From Thermothelomyces thermophilus ATCC 42464 (lineage: Eukaryota > Ascomycota > Sordariomycetes > Sordariales > Chaetomiaceae): a stretch of DNA of 64,000 nucleotides. Below, one piece after another: positions 56,958 through 64,000 of the stretch; position 1 is the first letter of the stretch, and each line of letters starts with the position of its first letter. Location: positions 7,564,001 through 7,628,000 of the forward strand of contig NC_016472.1 in assembly GCF_000226095.1 (NCBI RefSeq). Direction: 5' to 3'. The notes beneath the pieces are model-generated. The model worked only from the letters and a program-made list of their open reading frames with translations, ran no database searches and was not told where the DNA came from. A program made the position numbers and the translations under genes.

Positions 56958-59900
56958 TTAAGCAACCGACGCCACCACCAGAGCCGCAACGCCCTCCTCC
57001 TCGCTCCTGACCGTGATCTTGGTCGTGACGCCGGTCTTGGAGGAGTAGGCCATGCGCACGTTGGCCACCACGCGTCCGCCGTTGACCGTCTTGCCGAGGA
57101 GCTTGAGCGTGTGCGTCGTCTGGTTGACGGGAACATCTGTGCCCTCGAGCGGCTGGAGCGAGAGCGCCTTGGCTAGTTGCTCGGTCGCCTCTGTTGCACT
57201 GTCAGCGTTGTCCTCATAGGGCGGATGGGTGCTACTAGGAGCCGGAACGGCTGCCTCTTCCCAAACTCACCTGGTATGCTCTTCACGCCGCTCAGTTGTA
57301 ATGTCTCTTCCGCCTCCTCTCCCTGCGCGCCGACTTGCTCCCAGATGTGTGCAAAGTTGCTGGCGAAGGTCGGGATGACGTAGTCGCTGCCCGTCAGATC
57401 GAAGTCGGACACCTCGTACTCGTCTTCGTAACCAGTCTCCTCGGGCTCGTTGGTCGTCGGGTCGATCTCCTTGCTGGTAAACTTGAGAACGTTGGAGAAG
57501 GTGCTGACAGGCATGGCGCCTTCGCCACGAGCTTTTCGGAATACCACGTAGACCTTGCCGGGCACGTCCGTCTCCAGCTTCTCGGCCTGCGCGACAAAGA
57601 CATCTTCGAACTCGTCTTCCTCCGACGGCGTTACCACCACCGACACGTTTTCTAATATCGTTGCCGGAAGCGTGTTCTTGATCTCGTACTGCAGCACAAT
57701 GTGCTCCTTGAAGACATGCTTGACGACGCCAACCACATACTCGGTCTCGGCTTCCGTCAGCTCCACCAGGGGCGACGACTTGAGGACGTTGCCGAACTCC
57801 CTCATTTCGGGGATCTGCATCAGCTCCTGGGCGTACTTCTGTGCCACTGCCGAGGCAGAAGCGGCCGCTTCCGCGGCTGAGGGCGCCCCCTTGGTCGGGC
57901 CGGTCTTTGGCGGCTTGAGCGACGGGGTTGTTGCGGTAAGCTTCTTCGTCCTGTCCTCGGCATCGGCCTGCTCCCGTGTAACAACGGGGATCTTGGAGAT
58001 GTCGAAGGGCGTTTCGAAAGCTGACCTGTCGTCCGAGGTCACATACATGACAAGTTGCTGCTCGAAATACGGCAGCGCGAACATGGTGTCTATGACAAGC
58101 TCTCTCGTTAGCATGCGGTGAAATGCGTACCGAAAAAAAAAAAAGATTTCTCGTCAGCATCTTACCGTTCTTGACAAACCTCGTGGCCAACTCGTCCTCC
58201 TCGTGCATGAGCCTGAGGTTGAGAGCTGCGCGGTCTCGGACTTCGTCATCGACATCATCCAAGCACCGCGTGAGCAAGACCTCCACGCTGCGCTTGACGT
58301 CCGGATCCTTCTGGCCTACGCCAAACTTGGCCAGCGCAGTAACCGCAGCCGCACGCACGATCGCGTTTTCCAGGACGACCCGGTTGTAGATGTACCGGAT
58401 GTACTTGGTAGGCTGGGATGTCTTGGGGCCCTCGACGCCGAGGAGATGGAGAATGCGGACGGCCAGCTTGGTGAACTCGCAGTCCTCGATGAATTCGCAG
58501 AGGTGGGCAAGAGCCTCTTCCTTGGATTCCGGCACGAATTTGATCAGATCGAACATGCTCTCCACCACGGCACGCTTGAAGTCGTAACCCCCTTCGTCGC
58601 GTAGGATGCCGCTGAGGAACTGGAGCATGCCGGCCTGCTTACTGGGGAACTTGAGGCAGAGAGTCCGGATCGCCTCGACAATGGTGATCTTGAACTCATC
58701 CGTGATCTCGGACATGAAGCCAGAGATCTGCTTCATGAGCCGGTCCACGCTGGCTTCGTTGCCCGTCTTGAGCAGGGTGGTGATGGCGAACGTGGCGATC
58801 GAGCGGTTGCTGTTGGAGATGAGGAGCTCAATGTCCGGGTTGCAGACGTGGACGACGTGGGGCCTGAAGGAGGCGATGCTGTGGAGGATGCGGAGAGCGG
58901 CAAACTTGGTGACGGCGCGAGGGGAGCTGAGGAAGAGCTGGAGGACGTGAACGGCCTGGGAGATCTCGGCGTCGGTGACGTCCCGCATCTCGCAAATCGC
59001 CTTGGCCGCCTCAAAGTTGACCATCTCGCTCTTATGCCTGAGCCAGCCGTCCAGGAGCTGCATCATGGGCTTCCTGAGCTGAGCATCCTCCTCGGCCAGC
59101 TGAGAAGCGAGGCGGACGAGCATGACGATGGCGGCTGGGTTCTTCATGGCGCCGGCCGCACCAAACTGCTGGACCATCTTGACCAGCGCCATCCTGTCGT
59201 GCATCCGCATCTGGTACAGCAGACCGATCGCGTGATACTGCGTCATGGTCGAGTTGTTGACGGGAAGATTGCCCGACGACGACGAGAAGCCCAGAGAGAA
59301 TCCGCCGGACGACTTTGTGCTCGCCGCCGCCTCCTGGGTCTCGCTCTGCCAGCGCTTGACGACATCTCGGGCGATGGGGAGGAGATGGTAGGCGGAAACG
59401 AGGGCCGAAGACGACACCGAGGGGTTCTTGTCGACGATCGCTGTCTTCATGACACGTTCGATGGACTGGACCGTGGTGGCCTGGAAGAGCGCAATGTTAG
59501 CTAGCACCAACACAAGCGAGCTCGAAGCTCCCAGACGGCGGATGGTGGTGGTGGTGTCTCGTACATCGATGATGCGACAGAGCGCCCGGATGGCGTTGGG
59601 GCGGTAGATGGAGTCGGTGCTGCCTCCGGTATCCTTCATGATTGTGCTTGTGACCATGATGATGTCCTCGGCGGAGCTGGCCAGCTCCTTGATGACGAGG
59701 TGAACCATCTGGCGCAGGCTGGCATCCTTGTTCTGGAACAGCTTCGAGATGCCAAAGAAGAGGGTAGTCGCCTCGGTAGTCGGAAACTTCTCTCCAGTGT
59801 ATAAGAGCAGGGCAATCTTGGTGAGAAGGACGCGACATCTTCGTGGTTGGATCGGCGAGGAGTTGAAGAGTCGAGCTGCGCACCGCCAATATTGGCTCGC

Positions 59901-60042
59901 AATTAGCTGCTGCTACTGCTGCTGCCGCTTCTACAAGCGGCAGAGAGGGTTGCGAGCCCTGCGTACCTTCCTGGAAAACCTGGGTCCGGTCAATCTTGAC
60001 CAGGCCGCCGTCGGCGTCCTCGTCCTTCTTCCCGTAGTTCAT
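56958..60042 (-). CDS. SEC21: Coatomer subunit gamma (COPI)
   Basis: COPI coat subunit for Golgi-to-ER and intra-Golgi vesicles, binding cargo and ARF. Four exons: 60042-59967, 59875-58166, 58089-57271, 57190-56958 (945 residues). Start MNYGKKDEDADGGLVKIDRT. The first splice gives VFQEARLFNSSPIQPRRCRV, the family's first helix. The adaptin-like solenoid runs to about residue 590 (KIALLLYTGEKFPTTEAT, RPNAIRALCRIID, YHAIGLLYQMR, CEFIEDCEFTKLAVRILHLL). The hinge has an Ala/Pro-rich linker. The appendage domain starts near SPLVELTEAETEYVVGVVKH and ends VRSEEEGVAALVVASVA. Introns are 91, 76 and 80 nt; a second-frame 813-codon reading across 57267-59708 is an artefact of reading through intron 2. 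Confidence 0.95.
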
Positions 60043-60622
60043 GGTGGGCAGAACGAGGCTGGTCGCGCTGGGGAACGGTGGGAGAGTCGGGCTCAAGCAG
60101 GTGTGAGCCTGTTGTGGAATCCCTGGGCAACTTCGCGACGTTGCCAATTCAGTGCTGCCAATGGGGGCGCGCCCCACAGCAGGGGTCGGCTGAGTGCACG
60201 GCCCCTGTACGGAGTAGTTATGTGCTTGTGGTTGCCGATAATTCAAGCAGGGAGCGGGTCACCTGAGAAGTCACATGAATCCCGCCCGCCGAACCTTTTT
60301 AGTTCTGATTACCGAGTACCGTTCCAAATAACTATACATAGCGATAGAGCCACAGTAGTAACGCCGACGAGCAAACAACACAAAACCGAAGCCTGCCCTT
60401 CACGAGTTTCTCATATTCTTCCTCGATGAAAGCCCACCAGTCCTTCGGAACCACTACCTCTCGGGTCTCAGACCTTGTGATCATGTCCGTTAATCGGTCT
60501 TCAAGATATAGGTAATATAGTCACAACATGTAAGAACAGGCCACTAGACCGTAGAGCGAAGTGCGGAATGTCCGCAAGCGCTTCATGAAATCTTTCCACG
60601 CTCGGGCGCGGCCTCCCGCCAC
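60043..60622. other. SEC21 promoter and 3' flank of the Myb protein gene
   Basis: About 580 bp. One TACGGAGTA motif (60208-60216) lies 166 bp upstream of the SEC21 ATG. A protein-like 50-codon minus-strand frame (60332-60484) is discussed as a finding. Confidence 0.55.
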
Positions 60623-60677
60623 TCACGCGGCAACCTGCTCCGGTGCCGCCGGCTGCGGCTCGGCCGCCTGCTCTGCG

Positions 60678-60722
<45 letters not shown>

Positions 60723-63358
60723 TGTTGCTGTTGTTGCGGTTGGGGTTCTGGCTGGTGCTGCAGCTGTTGCAGCTGCTGCTCAGGCTGGGGATTGACTGGA
60801 TGCACAGGAGCGGGAATGGCTGTCGGCGCAGCATCGTCGCCAACATACAAGGTATTGATGGGCTGCCCATTCTCGTCCACGTCCGCTTCTTTGCGGTCAG
60901 GGTTCCTGCCCACGGCCTTGACGGCCTCCTTCTCCTTCTTGCCCAAGACGACCAGGTCGAAGCCTCTCGGAAGGACCATGTCGGCTCTGTAAATCGCGTT
61001 TGACACTTAGTACAACGTACGGTAGGGTCGTAAGGAGGACGGGGGGGTTGGTTCAGACAACATACTTCAAGAAGTCTTGCTTCAACAGTCGTGCCTTGTC
61101 ACGCAGAGCTTGCTGGTCACGCGGGCGCTCAAAGGGGATGGTGCCCGCCTTGATCTCCTTCTCGATGGTGCTCCACTTGCACTGGTAGGTACTGACCGCC
61201 TTGACGAGCAGCTTCACGTCCTTGGACACCCAGGACGAGCGGACCTGCGGCTCCTTGACCTTACGAGCCGCGGCCGAGATCTCCCTCGTTCGCTGCGAGA
61301 GGGCCTCAAAGTCTGGCTCGTCCTGCGTCCCGGGAACCGGCGGATACTGTGATTGGCCAGCAGGAGGGGCAAGCGGCGCGGTTCCCGAGATGGCTGTTGA
61401 AGGGGGATTCATTGTGGCTTCCGGCACATCCTTCTTCTTCCGCCTCGTCCGCGTCCTCTTTGCCGGCGGCGCCGGGGGCTGACCGGCCATGGATAAGTCG
61501 TCCTGGGCTCCCCTCTTCCTGCCCAAGACCTGGGCTGCCGACTCGGCGTAGATGGAGCCGTTCGGCTGGAACCCGGCCTGCTGTTCGGGTTCGCCGTACC
61601 CCAGAGCAGGCGAAGGGCTGCTGAAGCCTGGCGGGTAGGGGATCCGCGGTGCTGGGGGATAGGAACCCTGGGACAGCTGCTGGCCGTCGCCAAACCCTGG
61701 AGTCCCTTGCTGTTCTAGCTGCTTAAGCACACGCAGGTTGGAGATGTCGAAAGCTCCCATTTGACTGCTGGGACCAATAGTTAGCAAAAACCTCACAGCC
61801 CCGCGAGTGAACCCAAGTAACTTACCCGGACTCGGACCGGTCAAATCCCTGACCCATTGCGTCGGCCTCGAGTTGATATCGAATCTGCGATTCGGTCCTC
61901 GACGTGGGATCGGAAGGCGCAAAATCATGCTGAAGCGATGCCTTGATGTTTCCGAAGCAAGCTTCGACAAAGCCTCGCAGAGTGTCCAGGAAGTCCTTGA
62001 GCGGATATGTGTCCTGGAGCTGGGTCAGGTCGAGGTCGTGGCCCCCGACCGGATGCTTCGGAAGCAGGACGCAGAGCGACCTAAAGCGATTAGCATTTCG
62101 GTCCCTGTCCAACGCTGCCGCCTCAAAATCGGTCGGTGCGATGGGCTTCAGCTGGATAGCGTCATCATTGTTCCCGAGGAAAGCTTCGATCGCTTCGAGA
62201 GAGACATCTCCATCGCACCAGATCTTGGCGACTTCCTCGAGGGGGTTAAACGGCACGCGGCTATCCTTCTTCAAGATCTCGAGCGTGGCGATGGAAAGCT
62301 GCATCCGGATTAGCAAGGCTTGCTCGATGACCTGCTCGCTCCTGGCGTGGGCAGTGTTGTCCGAGCCTTCGGCGATGAAGAAGCCAGGAAATGCAGAATG
62401 CCACGCCTGCAGCCGCGGCAGAAGGTCTTCCTGCTTGACGAGGGTAAGCTCGTCGAGCAGAATGGCGAGGTTCGCCGCCGAGACGACCTTGAAGGCCTTG
62501 TGCCACAGGGTGGACTTCTTGTCGAGCCGCATCGTGTCGGCGACGAAGGCGAAGTCCACGAAAGGGACGGTGTCATCGACCACGTAGTACCGGCGGTGCG
62601 CGTCAAAAACATCCTTGTAAGCATCCTGCTCCAGCTCCCACATCTCGAGGTCCGTCTGGTCGCTGCGAGTGTGGTTGAAGTAGTCATCAGCGGCAATAAA
62701 CAGGCGTGACAACATGGCTCTCATGACCTGTTCCCTGGCCGCTCTGCGGCTGGGCGTGTCCTCGACGGCTGACGACACCACAGAGGGCGCAGGCCCAGGT
62801 GTACCGAAGGCACGGCCAGGAGCCGCCCTCTGTGAGGGCACATCTGACCGAGTGAGCTTAGGATCAACTAGCGTGCCCCGGGAGGTTGAACATACTCTGA
62901 GATTCGGGCTGGGACGAAAACGCGTCCGTCACCGGATGGCTGTTGATGCTCACGATGCTGGACGCACCGCGACGCGTTCCCCGGCGTGGAACCACCACCA
63001 CCTCGGTCTGCCCACGCGGGCCCTTAGCACTCGAGGCAGGAGGAGGGGGTGGAGGCATGGCCGCATCCTGGGAGCCCGTGATGGCGGGGTCGATGTCCTG
63101 ATGATACACCGGCGCGGACATCGGAGCCTCGGGTTGCAGGTTCGGTTGCTGTTCCTGCTCCGAACGCTCCTCTTGTTCCCGCGGCAGTTGCTGTTCCTGA
63201 TGCTCTTCCTCTGCTGATGAGGGAGGCGGCTGTACCTCTCCGGCTGGCGCCGCGGTTTGATGTTGTTGCTGCTGCTGCCGCGTCGAGCGGCGGCTCGCGC
63301 CCGCGGCGGGTTCTTGCGCTGAGCGCGACGGAGGACGTGCTCTCCCGCGCCCTGACAT
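60623..63358 (-). CDS. Myb/telobox-like protein, candidate TRF/Taz1-type telomere binder
   Basis: Four exons: 63358-62896, 62843-61826, 61764-61066, 60986-60623 (847 residues). ATG 63358 starts MSGRGRARPPSRSAQ. Residues 1-160 are Gln/Glu/Pro-rich and disordered. Residues about 180-490 are helical and start SRRAAREQVMRAMLSRLFIA; helices such as AFVADTMRLDKKSTLWHKAF and LLDELTLVKQEDLLPRLQAW suggest a TRFH-like dimerisation domain. A basic patch follows (AKRTRTRRKKKD). The DNA-binding part, about residues 660-725, reads SSWVSKDVKLLVKAVSTYQC, KWSTIEKEIKAG, and RDQQALRDKARLLKQDF, close to the telobox helix of Taz1/Teb1-type proteins. The tail starts ADMVLPRGFDLVVLGKKEKE and ends in a polyQ run of about 20. 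Introns are 52, 61 and 79 nt. The telomere role is inferred from architecture and from telomere-like hexamers 93 bp upstream. Confidence 0.72.
60678..60738 (-). repeat. CAG/CAA repeat encoding polyglutamine
   Basis: About 20 consecutive glutamine codons (CAG mostly, CAA in the first few) in the last exon of the Myb/telobox-like gene. It is an expandable microsatellite within coding sequence. Confidence 0.85.
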
Positions 63359-64000
63359 GGGTTCAACGTCTGCTGAACTGTCAAGATTTCTTGCTAACGG
63401 GAAGAACTCGATGAATGATGTCGCAATGAGACGCGGAGCGCGTTGTAGAAGGGTTGGGGTTAGGGTTGCCGTCGAGGGCAATTGAGGTTGTTTGGAAATT
63501 TATCCTGGCTGGCGGAGGCTGTGACCCACCCGAGGAAGTGGTGGTTTGCTCAGGAAAGAGGGTCATACTCCGATCATCTAATCACGTGACTTGAAGCGTA
63601 CAACAAGTTGTACTGTGTACTGTATGAATGCCTCACGCTTTTTTCAACCCTTGATTGCCCAATTGGATACACTACAAATAATCCGTACTCCGTACAGGGT
63701 TCGAATACCAGAAGAGTAACTAAAACCAAAAGCGTGTACAAAGTAGTTTACCAGTACGTCACATAACGAAAAGCTCTTACATCAGCGTACAGTATCGCCT
63801 TCCAGGTACCTCCTTGCCTGAACAAGAGCAATTTCTGAATGGATGAAACGAGAGATTTCGAGGCATGCAGTCAGCGCAGGGTGTACGGATTATACGTTAG
63901 TCAATGAAACCCTAACCCCTTCCAGATAACCGATCATGGGCAAGCCTCGAGGCGATCACGGGCGGTCTCGAGGCAGGGGCTGTGTGCACTGGCGCGCCAT
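63359..64000. other. Promoter of the Myb/telobox gene and window end
   Basis: About 640 bp. It contains a telomere-like triplet (63451-63468), one TACTCCGTA motif (63686-63694), and a CCCTAACCC at about 63910-63918. No gene starts here that I can support. Confidence 0.6.
63451..63468. promoter_or_regulatory. Telomere-like hexamer triplet upstream of the Myb/telobox gene
   Basis: Reads GGGTTG GGGTTA GGGTTG, 93 bp upstream of the ATG of the putative telomere-binding protein. Telobox proteins bind GGGTTA repeats and also act at promoters in several fungi, so self-regulation is possible. This is inference from sequence and position. Confidence 0.5.

Noticed and set aside
57267-59708. 813-codon reading covering two SEC21 exons
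   Set aside because: It reads through an intron and then in the wrong frame; family motifs require the splices given.
63690-63712. GGTTCGAATACC, resembling a tRNA B box
   Set aside because: No matching A box or cloverleaf could be drawn upstream.

Overview
The window is nuclear DNA from a filamentous ascomycete, most likely a sordariomycete close to the Sordariales. The evidence is short spliceosomal introns (about 50-250 bp, GTRNGT...CTRAC...AG), GC-rich third positions, an AspE-type septin, a PalI/Rim9 pH-response protein, a KapC-type bZIP factor, and a solitary dispersed 5S rRNA gene of the Neurospora type. No transposon, virus-like element, CRISPR array or secondary-metabolite cluster was found. 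This is ordinary gene space with long (0.5-3.3 kb) intergenic stretches.

Layout from left to right: importin-beta Kap95 (minus, cut by the left edge), 2-isopropylmalate synthase (minus), a ferric-reductase-like flavocytochrome (minus), MICOS subunit Mic19 (plus), tRNA wybutosine protein TYW3 (minus), PAPS reductase (minus), phosphoserine phosphatase (plus), translation elongation factor 1-alpha (plus), Sls1-like mitochondrial protein (minus), Nse3 of the Smc5/6 complex (plus), SF3b5 of the U2 snRNP (minus), a MYND-like zinc-finger protein (plus), AspE septin (minus), an ABC1/ADCK kinase-like mitochondrial protein (minus), a 5S rRNA gene (plus), palI (plus), an unrecognised 532-residue protein (minus), a KapC-type bZIP factor (plus), a 69-residue spliced protein (minus), a choline/ethanolamine phosphotransferase (minus), coatomer gamma Sec21 (minus) and a large protein with a C-terminal Myb/telobox-like domain that may be the TRF/Taz1-type telomere protein (minus).

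No operon-like cooperation is expected. The genes serve separate housekeeping roles: nuclear import, Leu/Ser/Cys synthesis, iron uptake, mitochondrial architecture, translation, splicing, DNA repair, septation, pH sensing, phospholipid synthesis, COPI traffic and telomeres. Many exon joins were resolved by hand from conserved protein motifs, including first exons of 3, 5, 8 and 8 nt in the SF3b5, TEF1, LEU4 and 69-residue genes.

The least explained material is: a frame-broken but still recognisable PalI C-terminal tail after the palI stop; ten perfect copies of a 9-mer, TACGGAGTA, all outside genes; telomere-like hexamer triplets, one of them just upstream of the putative telomere-binding protein; the 69-residue spliced protein; and several orphan reading frames.
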